Source: Helicobacter didelphidarum (GTDB taxonomy: Bacteria > Campylobacterota > Campylobacteria > Campylobacterales > Helicobacteraceae). Taken from it: 64,000 nt of DNA. Under the pieces are notes generated by a model. The model was not told the origin of the DNA. It made no database searches and was given only the letters and a program-made list of their open reading frames with translations. Positions 49,025 to 58,647 of this stretch are shown piece by piece; the stretch's first letter is position 1, and each line of letters begins with the position of its first letter. Made by a program: the position numbers and the translations under genes. The stretch lies in contig NZ_NXLQ01000007.1 of the NCBI RefSeq assembly GCF_003364195.1, positions 1 to 64,000 of the forward strand, in the 5' to 3' direction.

Positions 49025-50032
49025 ATGAAAAGTATAAAAATAAGACCATATATTCCAGAAAGACTCGAAATTGAGGAGTTTTCACCCAATCATATTAAAT
49101 TGCACGCTTATCCATTTGAGCCACATTATGCTATTACAATAGCTCACCCTGTGCGTAGATTGTTGCTTTCTAGCACAGTTGGATATGCACCTATTGCAAT
49201 TAAAATTAAAGGTGTTGCACATGAGTTTGATTCAGTACGCGGTGTTTCTGAAGATGTTGCACCATTTATTACAAACATCAAGAATTTAAAATTTAAGATT
49301 AACAGCGAAGCACAAAAACAAGAGAAATTTGAATTACATTATGAGTTTCGTGGACCTATAGAACTAAAAGGTGAACATCTTAATAATGAGATAATAACAA
49401 TTTTAGATTCAGATTTACATTTAGCAAATATTAACAATGAAGCAGAACTTAAGTTTTCTCTTATTATACAAAAGGGGTTGGGATATGTTCCTAGTGAGGC
49501 TATTAGGGCGGAAATAGGCAATGATTATATTCCACTTGATGCTTTTTTTACTCCTGTAAAAAAAGCTGTATATGAAATTGAGAATGTTTTGCATGAAAGT
49601 AATCCTAATTTTGAAAAAATTATTTTTGAAGTTGAAACAAATGGGCAGGTTGATCCAATGGATGCTTTTAAAGAAGCTGTTGGAATTATGCATTCTCAAA
49701 TGAGCGTTTTTGGTGCAGAGCTAAATGATGTACCTACAAGTAATAATCGTCTTAATGATGATAGTCCAGAATTAAAAACACTACTTTCTAGCGTTGAGAT
49801 TCTTAATCTTGAACACAGACCAAGTAATTGTTTGCAAAAATCCAACATAAAATACATTGGTGAGTTAGTTTTAATGAGTGAAAGTGATTTGAAAAATATT
49901 AAGAATCTGGGAAAAAGATCTTTTGATGAGATTGTCCAAAAACTTGCTGAAGTTGGATATGCTATTGGTGGAGATCTTCCTAATGATTTGGTTATTACAC
50001 TTAATAAAAGATTAGCTAAACTTAAGAACTAA
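49025..50032 (+). CDS. rpoA: RNA polymerase alpha subunit
   Basis: 335-residue alpha subunit. The N-terminal domain has HPVRRLLLSSTVGYAPIAIKIKG for dimerisation and beta contact; the C-terminal domain (about 245-335) has LEHRPSNCLQKSNIKYIGELV and LKNIKNLGKRSFDEI for promoter and activator contacts. I chose the ATG at 49025 over the GTG at 49022, as GAGGG then has seven-base spacing. Confidence 0.98.
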   Translation: MKSIKIRPYIPERLEIEEFSPNHIKLHAYPFEPHYAITIAHPVRRLLLSSTVGYAPIAIKIKGVAHEFDSVRGVSEDVAPFITNIKNLKFKINSEAQKQEKFELHYEFRGPIELKGEHLNNEIITILDSDLHLANINNEAELKFSLIIQKGLGYVPSEAIRAEIGNDYIPLDAFFTPVKKAVYEIENVLHESNPNFEKIIFEVETNGQVDPMDAFKEAVGIMHSQMSVFGAELNDVPTSNNRLNDDSPELKTLLSSVEILNLEHRPSNCLQKSNIKYIGELVLMSESDLKNIKNLGKRSFDEIVQKLAEVGYAIGGDLPNDLVITLNKRLAKLKN

Positions 50033-50043
50033 AAGGAATATAA

Positions 50044-50397
50044 ATGAGACATAAACATGGATATAGAAAGTTAGGTAGAACTTCTTCTCATCGTAAAGCA
50101 TTATTAAAAAATCTTAGTATTGCTTTAATTAAATATAATCGTATTGAAACAAGTGTGTTTAAAGCTAAGGAATTACAAACCTATATTGAAAAACTTATAA
50201 GCATATCAAAAAAAGCAGATTTTAATACACATAGATTTATATTTGCAAAATTGCAAGATAAAGTAGCGACTAAGAAATTAATTGCAGAAATTGCTCCAAA
50301 ATTTGAAAGTCGCAATGGTGGTTATACTCGTATTCATAGAAGTTGTATTCGTCGAGGAGATGCATGCATAATGGCAATTATTGAGTTTGTAGAATAA
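50044..50397 (+). CDS. rplQ: 50S ribosomal protein L17
   Basis: 117-residue large-subunit protein, last gene of the operon, starting [20 protein letters not shown] and containing [14 protein letters not shown]. It lies 11 bp after rpoA with AAAAGGAA before the ATG. Confidence 0.98.
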   Translation: MRHKHGYRKLGRTSSHRKALLKNLSIALIKYNRIETSVFKAKELQTYIEKLISISKKADFNTHRFIFAKLQDKVATKKLIAEIAPKFESRNGGYTRIHRSCIRRGDACIMAIIEFVE

Positions 50398-50438
50398 AGA
50401 TATTTTTGAGCTTATAATTTTAAGTTTTTGTAATATTA

Positions 50439-50444
50439 TATAAT
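50439..50444 (+). promoter_or_regulatory. -10 box upstream of rpoZ
   Basis: TATAAT after T-rich DNA (TTTTTG), 99 bases before the rpoZ ATG. Another TATAAT at 50521-50526 lies only 17 bases from the ATG and would leave almost no leader. Confidence 0.4.
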
Positions 50445-50457
50445 TAGTTATTGTGTA

Positions 50458-50488
50458 TATCATTCATGCTTTTAAGATATGAATGATA
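50458..50488. repeat. 10-bp inverted repeat in rpoZ leader
   Basis: TATCATTCAT (50458-50467) and ATGAATGATA (50479-50488) are perfectly complementary with an 11-base loop. It sits between rplQ and rpoZ and could end the rplQ transcript or shape the rpoZ leader; no T run follows. Confidence 0.45.
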
Positions 50489-50542
50489 CCAAAACAAAAG
50501 TTCTATGATATTTTTTCTATTATAATATGTGAGGTGTTTGTT

Positions 50543-50761
50543 ATGGTAAGAATAGAGCAAACTATTTCTCAAGCTTTAGATAAGACAGGAAACGATAGGT
50601 ATAAACTATCGGTTTTAGTTTTTTCGAGAGTGAAAGAATTGAGTAATGGTGCCAAACCGCTATTAAAATATTCAGAAGAATATTTAAAATGTATGGAGCC
50701 TTGTGATATTGCACTTACAGAAATCGCTGAAGGAAAGATTACTTTTGCTAATCCATTGTAG
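50543..50761 (+). CDS. rpoZ: RNA polymerase omega subunit
   Basis: 72-residue omega subunit that helps beta' folding and mediates ppGpp effects. It opens with MVRIEQTISQALDKTGNDRY and has LSNGAKPLL. The ATG at 50543 with GAGG upstream is chosen over a 20-residue upstream extension. It precedes spoT, the same order I recall from H. pylori. Confidence 0.95.
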   Translation: MVRIEQTISQALDKTGNDRYKLSVLVFSRVKELSNGAKPLLKYSEEYLKCMEPCDIALTEIAEGKITFANPL

Positions 50762-50956
50762 CAAAATGTTTGTTTTGTTGTAATATTTCAGCATTTGATT
50801 TCTATGATTTATTTTTTTTAATATTTTAACAGAAAAGATCTTGTATCTACAAGAAAACTAAAGACTTGTATTTTCTTATAATTTTAGATTGAAGAGAATA
50901 CAATTATAGATTGTCTATATTTTATTCTATTTTGCAGTTGAAGTAGGTTGTTTTTT

Positions 50957-53098
50957 ATGAAATTTTTTGATACATTGTCAAAAATTGATAATATTAATGA
51001 TGCGTTAGTGCAATTTGAGTCATTGCAGGCATTTACGCCAAAAATCACGCAAGCATTAGAAGATACAAAGAAGTTTCATGAGGGACAATTACGAAAAAGC
51101 GGTATTCCTTATGTTATTCACCCGATTTGTGTGGCTTGTATTGTTGCATACTATGGTGGCGATGAAGCTATGATTTGTGCTGCACTTTTACATGATGTTG
51201 TAGAAGATACTTTATGTGAAAGTAACTACATTTATCAAAATTATGGTAGTGTTGTTGGTGATTTAGTAGAGGCACTTACAAAGATTATTGAGATTCGCAA
51301 TGAGGAATTGCCATCTGCAACAAACAATGAAAAACTTATTATGCAAGCTCTTTCTTTTAGAAAAATACTTCTTGCAAGCATTAAAGATGCACGAGTGCTT
51401 GTTATAAAAATTAGCGATAGAATGCATAACATGCTTACTCTTGATGCACTACATACAAAAAAGCAAATGCGTATTTCAGAAGAAACACTTGTGGTTTATG
51501 CGCCAATCGCTCATAGACTTGGTATCTCATCATTAAAAAATGAATTAGAAGATAAAAGTTTTTATTATATCTTCCCAGATAAATACAATAAAATTCAAAG
51601 TTATATGTCCGAAAAAAGACAAAGTCTTAATTTGCGTTTAAATGATTTTACAGAAAAGGTTACTACCTTACTGCTTAATAATGGTTTTTTGCGTGATGAT
51701 TTTACCATAGAAAGTAGAGTAAAACGTAATTATTCGATCTATCTTAAGATGCAGAGAAAAGGTATTAGTATTGATGAAATTTTGGATTTGTTAGCATTGC
51801 GTATTATTGTTAAAAACCCACTTGATTGTTATAGAGTTTTGGGGATTATTCATATTAATTTGAAACCTATTCCTTCACGATTAAAAGATTATATTGCATT
51901 ACCCAAAGAAAATGGGTATCAGACAATACATACAACGGTTTTTGATAGTAGTGTTGTATATGAAGTGCAGATTCGAACTTTCGATATGCATAAAAATGCA
52001 GAACTTGGGGTTGCTGCACATTGGAAATATAAAAGTGGTATTGTTCCAAATACAGCATGGTTACAAAATATGCAATATGATAATAACACAATAGAAGAGT
52101 TTTATGAACTCGCTACAAATGATTTATATCGTGAAGACATTGTTGTTTTCTCTCCTGCGGGAGAAACTTTTAATTTGCCTGTTGGTTCTGTTGTCCTTGA
52201 TTTTGCGTATGCAGTGCATAGTAAAATTGGTGATACAGCAAAAGAAGCATTTATTAATCATCAAAAAGCCTCGCTATTACAGAAATTAAAGAGCGGTGAT
52301 ATTGTAAGGATTGTAACAGGTTCAGATATAAAAACTCGTTGCACTTGGATAGATTTTGTAAAAACTTCAAAGGCAAGAAGCCATATGCGTACAATTTGCC
52401 ACAATAAAAGTAAAGAAATAGATAAAAAGGTTGCAATTAATATTCTCACAACAATTTTTGACAAAGATCATAGTATGTTTGAAGAATTTATTCATAAATA
52501 TAGCCTTGAAGATCAAATAGGAAGAGTAACAACAGATTTGGGTTTTTTAACAGATATTAAAAATCAAATTAAAACAGAATACCATATTAATGATAGTTTT
52601 TTTGCAATGATGAGATTTAAAACAATTAAACTGAAACCTTTAGAATTTGATAATATTGTTCTTTGGACAAATCGCAATATTCATGATGTCATTTTTGATT
52701 ATTGTTGTCACCCTCGATATGGAGATTCTATTGTTGCTATAAAAAATGGGCAAAAGGTTATTGTCCATCATAAATTATGTGATAAAGCGAATGAACAAAT
52801 TAATAGGGGTATTAATCAAATTTTTGTACAATGGACAAAAAATGCAAAAATGAATTATAAAATCATTATTTCTCTTGAAGACAGACGTGGCGTTATTGCA
52901 GATTTTCTCACAACACTTGCAAAATTTGGTTTCAATGTATTAAAGGTAAGTTATGATGGTTATCAAAATACTTTTTCTCCTTTATGTGAAGTAATTGCAG
53001 AAACAGATGTTAACGATATAAAAAAACTTAAGGAAGCTATGCAAAGAAAATACAAAATAATCAAGTTTTCAAATCTAAAAGATGCATATCAAGAATAA
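50957..53098 (+). CDS. spoT: Bifunctional (p)ppGpp synthetase/hydrolase SpoT
   Basis: Makes and degrades (p)ppGpp for the stringent response; in Helicobacter it is the only long RSH enzyme. The 713-residue order is: HD hydrolase (HPICVACIVAYYGG and AALLHDVVEDT, about 40-160), synthetase (RVKRNYSIYLKMQRKG and LALRIIV), TGS (FSPAGETFNLPVGSVVLDFA), Cys-containing helical domain, and a C-terminal ACT (KIIISLEDRRGVIADFL). The ATG at 50957 is preferred to the in-frame TTG at 50948. Confidence 0.97.
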   Translation: MKFFDTLSKIDNINDALVQFESLQAFTPKITQALEDTKKFHEGQLRKSGIPYVIHPICVACIVAYYGGDEAMICAALLHDVVEDTLCESNYIYQNYGSVVGDLVEALTKIIEIRNEELPSATNNEKLIMQALSFRKILLASIKDARVLVIKISDRMHNMLTLDALHTKKQMRISEETLVVYAPIAHRLGISSLKNELEDKSFYYIFPDKYNKIQSYMSEKRQSLNLRLNDFTEKVTTLLLNNGFLRDDFTIESRVKRNYSIYLKMQRKGISIDEILDLLALRIIVKNPLDCYRVLGIIHINLKPIPSRLKDYIALPKENGYQTIHTTVFDSSVVYEVQIRTFDMHKNAELGVAAHWKYKSGIVPNTAWLQNMQYDNNTIEEFYELATNDLYREDIVVFSPAGETFNLPVGSVVLDFAYAVHSKIGDTAKEAFINHQKASLLQKLKSGDIVRIVTGSDIKTRCTWIDFVKTSKARSHMRTICHNKSKEIDKKVAINILTTIFDKDHSMFEEFIHKYSLEDQIGRVTTDLGFLTDIKNQIKTEYHINDSFFAMMRFKTIKLKPLEFDNIVLWTNRNIHDVIFDYCCHPRYGDSIVAIKNGQKVIVHHKLCDKANEQINRGINQIFVQWTKNAKMNYKIIISLEDRRGVIADFLTTLAKFGFNVLKVSYDGYQNTFSPLCEVIAETDVNDIKKLKEAMQRKYKIIKFSNLKDAYQE

Positions 53099-53250
53099 TA
53101 TTGTTTGAAACTTCGATATAATTTTATGTTTAATTTAATGAAATCAGAGCAATTGTATTAGAGAATCTTTTTACTCTATTTTATAGAAAGACAATAAAAA
53201 TAGAATTTTAAGTTTTGATTACATCTTAAGTTGCTGGTTGAAGGAATGGT

Positions 53251-54528
53251 ATGAAAGAAGATTCTGAAGATAAAGTATTATGTGATAAAATTGATGAGGC
53301 TATGGCAGAGATTTCACGTGGATCTGTTGATTTTATTGGCAAGGAATATATTAAATCTCTTGTAAGAAGGTTTTACACTTCAGGAGAAAATTTTATCGTA
53401 AAAGCGGGTTTTGATCCCACGGCTCCAGATTTACATTTGGGACATTCGGTATTATTGAGAAAGCTCGCTACTTTTCAAAAATATGGTGGGCGTATAAAAT
53501 TCGTTATTGGTGATTTCACTGCCACAATTGGTGATCCATCGGGAAAAAGTGAAACAAGAAAAATTCTTAGTTTTGAAGAAGTGGCAAATAATGCAAAAAC
53601 TTATGCAATACAAGTTTTTAAAATCCTTGATCCTGAAAAAACAGATATTTGTTTTAATAGGGATTGGCTAGGAAAGCTTACAAGTGCCGATATTATGCGT
53701 TTGACAGCACATTATTCTGTTGCGAGAATGATGGAGCGAGATGATTTTGAAAAAAGATTTAGAGAGAATACACCAATTTCTATTGTTGAGTTTATGTATC
53801 CTCTTCTACAAGGATATGATTCTGTTGCATTAAATTGCGATATTGAATTAGGCGGAAATGATCAAAAATTTAATCTTTTAGTTGGGAGATCATTACAACG
53901 AGCATATCATTGTTGCAAAGAACAAAGTGTCATAACCATGCCTTTGCTTGAAGGATTAGATGGTGTAAATAAAATGAGTAAAAGTCTTAACAATTATATT
54001 GGTTTAACAGATGATCCCAACAATATGTATGCAAAGATTCTAAGCATTTCAGATGAACTTATGTGGAGATACTATGAACTATTAAGTGTAAAAAGCCTCA
54101 AAGAAATCGAGGCATTAAGACAAGGTATGCAAAGTGGTAGTCTGCATCCAAAACATATTAAAGAAATATTAGCTCTTGACATTACCACAAGCTTTCATAA
54201 TGAGAATCTTGCTAAGAACGCACAAGTAGAATTTAATGCAGTATTTGGTAGAAAGGAGATTCCAACAGATATTCCGACATTATGCGTATCACTTGGTGAA
54301 TGGATATGTAAAGTTTTGGTTGATTTGGGATTTGCCCAATCAAATTCACAAGCTCGTAGAGATATTCAAGCAGGGGCATTGTATATTAATCAAGAAAAAC
54401 AAAGTGATGAGAATTTTAAATTTTTACAAGAAGGTGATTTTGTTTTAAAACTTGGTAAAAGAAAGTTTGCTAAAATAGTTGTTACAAAACAAAAAAGTAA
54501 GGTTAAAGATTATGAACACAGTGTTTAA
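53251..54528 (+). CDS. tyrS: Tyrosyl-tRNA synthetase
   Basis: Class-I synthetase, 425 residues. HIGH-type motif is HLGHSVLLRK, the tyrosine pocket includes GGNDQKFNLLVGR, and KMSKS is in NKMSKSLNNYIG. A C-terminal S4 RNA-binding domain binds tRNA. Its end overlaps the next gene start by 17 bp. AAGGAATGGT precedes the ATG. Confidence 0.97.
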   Translation: MKEDSEDKVLCDKIDEAMAEISRGSVDFIGKEYIKSLVRRFYTSGENFIVKAGFDPTAPDLHLGHSVLLRKLATFQKYGGRIKFVIGDFTATIGDPSGKSETRKILSFEEVANNAKTYAIQVFKILDPEKTDICFNRDWLGKLTSADIMRLTAHYSVARMMERDDFEKRFRENTPISIVEFMYPLLQGYDSVALNCDIELGGNDQKFNLLVGRSLQRAYHCCKEQSVITMPLLEGLDGVNKMSKSLNNYIGLTDDPNNMYAKILSISDELMWRYYELLSVKSLKEIEALRQGMQSGSLHPKHIKEILALDITTSFHNENLAKNAQVEFNAVFGRKEIPTDIPTLCVSLGEWICKVLVDLGFAQSNSQARRDIQAGALYINQEKQSDENFKFLQEGDFVLKLGKRKFAKIVVTKQKSKVKDYEHSV

Positions 54529-55609
54529 AAGTTTAAAAATTGGAAAATATATAATTAAATATCCCATTTTTCAAGGGGGTATGGGTGTAGGCATTAGTTG
54601 GGACGAACTTGCAGGAAATGTATCCAAAGAAGGTTGTTTAGGCATTATATCTGCTGTTGGAACAGGATATTATAAAAATATGCAATTTGTAGATAAGATT
54701 TTATCTAGTAAACCATTTGAAGCCATTAATTTTTATAGCAAAACAGCACTGAATGAGATTTTTAAAAATGCAAGAAAGATTTGTGGGAATAAACCACTTG
54801 GCACGAACATTCTTTACGCAATTAATGATTATGGCAGAGTAGTCAAAGATGCATGTGAAGCTGGAACAAACATGATTATTACCGGAGCAGGATTACCTAC
54901 AAATATGCCTGAATTTACAAAGAATTTTCCCGAAGTTGCTCTCATTCCGATTATATCATCTGCAAAAGCTTTACGAATTATTTGTAAAAGATGGAGCGAA
55001 CGATATAAACGCATTCCAGATGCGGTTGTTGTAGAAGGACCTCTTAGTGGCGGTCATCAAGGTTTCAAGTATGAAGATTGCTTTAAAAAAGAATATCAAT
55101 TAGAGAATATTGTTCCCGAAATTGTTCAAGAATCAAAACAATGGGGAAACATTCCCATCATAGCTGCGGGTGGGATATGGGATCATGATGATATTCATAA
55201 AATGATGTCTTTGGGAGCTAGTGGTGTGCAAATGGGAACAAGGTTTCTAGGCACAAAAGAATGTGATGCAAAGACATATCAAAAGATTCTTCCATATATC
55301 AAAAAAGAAGATATTGAACTTATAAAATCCCCTGTTGGCTACCCTGCAAGAGCATTGCGTGTTGGTGTTTTAAAAAGATTGGAAGAGGGTAATGCTCCAA
55401 AAGTCCAATGTATTAGCAATTGTGTAACACCATGTCAAAGAGGGAAAGAAGCAAAAAAAGTGGGGTATTGCATAGCGGATAGCCTTGGGAAAGGACATTT
55501 AGGAAATCTTGATGAAGGCTTGTATTTTAGTGGTGCAAACGGATATCGTATTGACAAAATTCTCAGTGTGAAAGAGTTAGTTAATGAACTTACACAACGC
55601 GATAAGTGA
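54512..55609 (+). CDS. Nitronate monooxygenase-like FMN protein
   Basis: TIM-barrel FMN enzyme of the nitronate monooxygenase/FabK-like family, 365 residues from the ATG at 54512 (AAGG upstream). It has PIFQGGMGVGISWDELAGNV, GADGVQMGTRF-like LGASGVQMGTRFLGTKEC and AAGGIWDHDDIHKMM for flavin binding. The C-terminal Cys cluster (VQCISNCVTPCQRG) is a feature of the bacterial subgroup next to tyrS. Either nitronate oxidation or an enoyl-ACP-related role is possible. Translationally coupled to tyrS by the overlap. Confidence 0.88.
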   Translation: MNTVFKSLKIGKYIIKYPIFQGGMGVGISWDELAGNVSKEGCLGIISAVGTGYYKNMQFVDKILSSKPFEAINFYSKTALNEIFKNARKICGNKPLGTNILYAINDYGRVVKDACEAGTNMIITGAGLPTNMPEFTKNFPEVALIPIISSAKALRIICKRWSERYKRIPDAVVVEGPLSGGHQGFKYEDCFKKEYQLENIVPEIVQESKQWGNIPIIAAGGIWDHDDIHKMMSLGASGVQMGTRFLGTKECDAKTYQKILPYIKKEDIELIKSPVGYPARALRVGVLKRLEEGNAPKVQCISNCVTPCQRGKEAKKVGYCIADSLGKGHLGNLDEGLYFSGANGYRIDKILSVKELVNELTQRDK

Positions 55610-55617
55610 GAATTTCT

Positions 55618-56814
55618 ATGCGCTTTATCGTCTTATTTGCGATCCTTACTTTTGGATTATATGGCGATACATTGCGTATTATAGGATCTGTTCCATTTGG
55701 TAGTTCAAGTTTGAGGCTTGAGGCAAATCGTAATATTCAGAAAAAAGACATAAGTGTTCATAAACTTAATGATACAAGCACCTTTATTGATATATATGGG
55801 GTATGGACACCGGCAAGCAGAAAAGAATACAATTTTCCTAATCGCACACAAATTACTATTGCACAAAACAATAAACAAAGATTAAGAATTTTATTAACAC
55901 TAACCTCAAAAACTGATTTTGAATATTCTATAAAAAATAAGTTTTTTTATATTGCTATTAAAGAAAAAGTTTCTATAAAAAAGGCAACAACCACACCAAC
56001 TTCAAAACCAATACAAAATCATTCAAGCAATCAACAGCAAGGCAAGGTGACACCAGTAAAAACACCAATAGTGAAACCCCGAATAGATAAAAAGAATCAG
56101 CCAAAACCAATTCTTGTTTCGAAAGCAAAACCAACTGATAAGGCACATAAAAAAATTGTTATTCTTGATGCGGGACATGGTGGAAAAGATTGCGGGACAC
56201 AAGGAGTAGCACAAACATGTGAAAAAACTATTGTTTTAAGTGTTGCTCAACTTACTGCAAGAGAGCTTGATAAACAAGGGTATGTTGTTTATATGACACG
56301 AAATAGTGATGTTTTTATTGAATTGCAAAGACGTACAGAAATGGCAAATGAGATTCATGCTGATTTGTTTGTTTCAATTCATGCAAACTCTATGCCAGTG
56401 GGTTCTTCGAGGCAACCAAAAGGAGTTGAAACATATTTTCTTTCTACCGCACGCACAGAGAGAGCTGTTAATGTTGCAGCAAATGAAAATCAAGGTATGG
56501 CTGAATACTCACCCACAACGATTGCCTCTTTTCTTACTTCCCAAAGGATTATTGCCTCCAATAAACTTGGTATGGATGTGCAATCAGGCGTATTAAAACA
56601 GATTCGCACAATGTATAATGAGAATCTTGATGGTGGTGTTCGTGAGGGACCATTTTGGGTATTAGTGGGTGCTCTTATGCCTTCAGTACTTATTGAGATT
56701 GGCTATAATTCTAATCCAATAGAAGCAAAACGTTTAAAAGATCCAAAGTATCAAGCTCTTATCGCAAAAGGTATTGCAAATGGTATCAATGGATATATTA
56801 AGAAAAACCCATAA
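55618..56814 (+). CDS. amiA: N-acetylmuramoyl-L-alanine amidase
   Basis: Periplasmic zinc amidase that splits peptidoglycan for daughter-cell separation, about 398 residues. It has a signal peptide (about 1-16), an AMIN-like N-terminal domain, a Lys/Pro/Thr-rich linker (about 120-175), then the Amidase_3 catalytic domain: VILDAGHGGKDCGTQG (zinc His), an E-rich helix, LFVSIHANS (second His) and SVLIEIGYNSNP (catalytic Glu). I prefer the ATG at 55618; a GTG at 55606 is also possible. H. pylori AmiA also drives the coccoid transition. Confidence 0.94.
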   Translation: MRFIVLFAILTFGLYGDTLRIIGSVPFGSSSLRLEANRNIQKKDISVHKLNDTSTFIDIYGVWTPASRKEYNFPNRTQITIAQNNKQRLRILLTLTSKTDFEYSIKNKFFYIAIKEKVSIKKATTTPTSKPIQNHSSNQQQGKVTPVKTPIVKPRIDKKNQPKPILVSKAKPTDKAHKKIVILDAGHGGKDCGTQGVAQTCEKTIVLSVAQLTARELDKQGYVVYMTRNSDVFIELQRRTEMANEIHADLFVSIHANSMPVGSSRQPKGVETYFLSTARTERAVNVAANENQGMAEYSPTTIASFLTSQRIIASNKLGMDVQSGVLKQIRTMYNENLDGGVREGPFWVLVGALMPSVLIEIGYNSNPIEAKRLKDPKYQALIAKGIANGINGYIKKNP

Positions 56815-56911
56815 AGTATTTATTTAAGAAACAGCTTATTATAAGTAGATAGTTGGATAAAAGATATGTTTGTAACCTCACGTGCCAAATCAACAAACTC
56901 AATAGATAACT

Positions 56912-58365
56912 TTAATTTTTCAGTTTCTTTTTCTTTTTGAAATATCTCCTTATATTTCTCTCAATATTTGTTATACCTCTATAGAATCGTATCAAAGGTA
57001 AAAGTCTCTTATAGAGCTTTGGGGAATACATTGCTAGTCTTTGATATTTATTTGGCTTTTGTATATATCCTTGAAGCATTGGGAATTTCTCTATGAGATT
57101 CCAAGGATCATACTTCAATAGGGGAATGTTCAGAGATTGCTCTACATAAAAAGGAAGCAATTGCTTTCTTATAGATTCACTCATTTCTGTATCTTTATGA
57201 TGTTCTAAGAATTGGTGTAATTCGATGAATGTAATAAAATAACTTGCTGTAAAATGATATTCTTTTATTGCTCTTACATTATTCTCAAAAGCAAGAGCTA
57301 TATCTTGCATGTATGGCGGAATATTACTTCGTTGTATATTCTCTATACCTTCATGGTTGCAAGTGCTATTTGGACGAATACGATAATTATAGAGTTTTTT
57401 AGGAAGGATAAAGATATTTTTTGCTTGCATAAAAAGTAGAATGCCAAAATAGTGATCTTGACCCATGATTCTATCAATAAATCTCAAATGTATCTTTTGC
57501 AAGAATCTAAAATCTATGATGCCTCCATATACCCATGCAAAGTATGGTATATTTGCTTTTATCACACTCTGTATCCAATCTTTTGGGGTAATAACTTGTC
57601 CTTGTGTATATCCTAACTTTTCGAAATATATTTTCCATATTTCATCTTCTTTTCTTTTTATCCCATCATAAAAGTATAAATAATTAAAAAATACAATATC
57701 CATTCCTCTTGCATGTTTTAGAGTTTCTTCCATGCAATTCAATTCCCAGAAATCATCAGAATCTAAGAAATTAAGATAATCAATACAAGGTACTTCAAGT
57801 GTTTTTTGCAAAGTATAGATTGTATGGATTTGGTAAGGATTGTTATTTGTAATCTGAAAAGTATGAAGCGTGTTTGAAGTAATGTAGGATTGTGTGTTGT
57901 TATTCAGAGATTCTGATTCTTTCTTTATAAACTCTAATGTTTTATCTTTAGAGTCTAAAGATTCTTTCCTTAGAGAATCTAGGTTGCTCCCCCCCCCCCC
58001 ATAGTATCAATTGAAGTAGTCGTAGTATCTGTATTTACATTTTGTATATTTGCAGTATCAGAAGGAGCAAATGTATATTTGTTGGCAAAGAAATCTATAC
58101 CTACATTTCTTGCACTGCTTTGTCCTCCATTGACTTTATCTATAAGAATGATTCTAGAATCTCTTTGGGTATATTCTTTTGCAATATTCAGACTTTCATT
58201 ATCTGTGCTACCATCATGAACAAGGATTATTGAGAGATTTTTATAAGTTTGATTGATAACAGAATCTAAGCAGTCTCTTAAGTATTGTGCTACATTATAG
58301 ATTGGGATAACTATACCTATTTTTTGAGATTTATCTGTGATTGTTGTATGGTTATTTTTTTGCAT
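56912..58365 (-). CDS. Phase-variable GT2 glycosyltransferase, currently OFF
   Basis: A family-2 glycosyltransferase split by a poly-G run. The 5' part (from the ATG at 58365 with GGAG) reads IGIVIPIYNVAQYLRDCLDSV and HDGSTDNES, then reaches 12 G and ends at TAG after 128 residues. The other frame continues directly after the tract as SNLDSLRKESLDSKDK and runs through YLNFLDSDDFWELNCMEETL to the stop at 56912, completing the transferase (484 residues). A tract of 13 (or 10) C would restore the frame. It would add a sugar to surface glycans. Confidence 0.85.
57989..58000. repeat. Poly-C tract, 12 C, phase-variation switch
   Basis: 12 C in the middle of the GT2 gene. The first G of the run completes an ATG codon, so 13 or 10 C gives a full frame and the observed 12 gives a stop within three codons after the run. 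Confidence 0.9.
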
Positions 58366-58647
58366 TTTAATTTCTCCAAATGGTTTTATTTATAATAGCT
58401 ACATTATTATAAATAAAAATTATCAAGCAATTTAAACTAAATGGAGAAAAACTATCTTTTTTGTTCCTTTATAATTGCAAAATATTTTTTACTCTTTCTT
58501 TATTGCTTTTTTAAATTCTAAAAATAGTAAGATTGATTTTAATAAAATAAAGCAATAAGATAATCATAAAATATTCATTATCAACAATCAACATGGCAAA
58601 TAAGTTCTTATCGAAAGTTGCTTGATTATGTATCAGAAATTTTTTGA

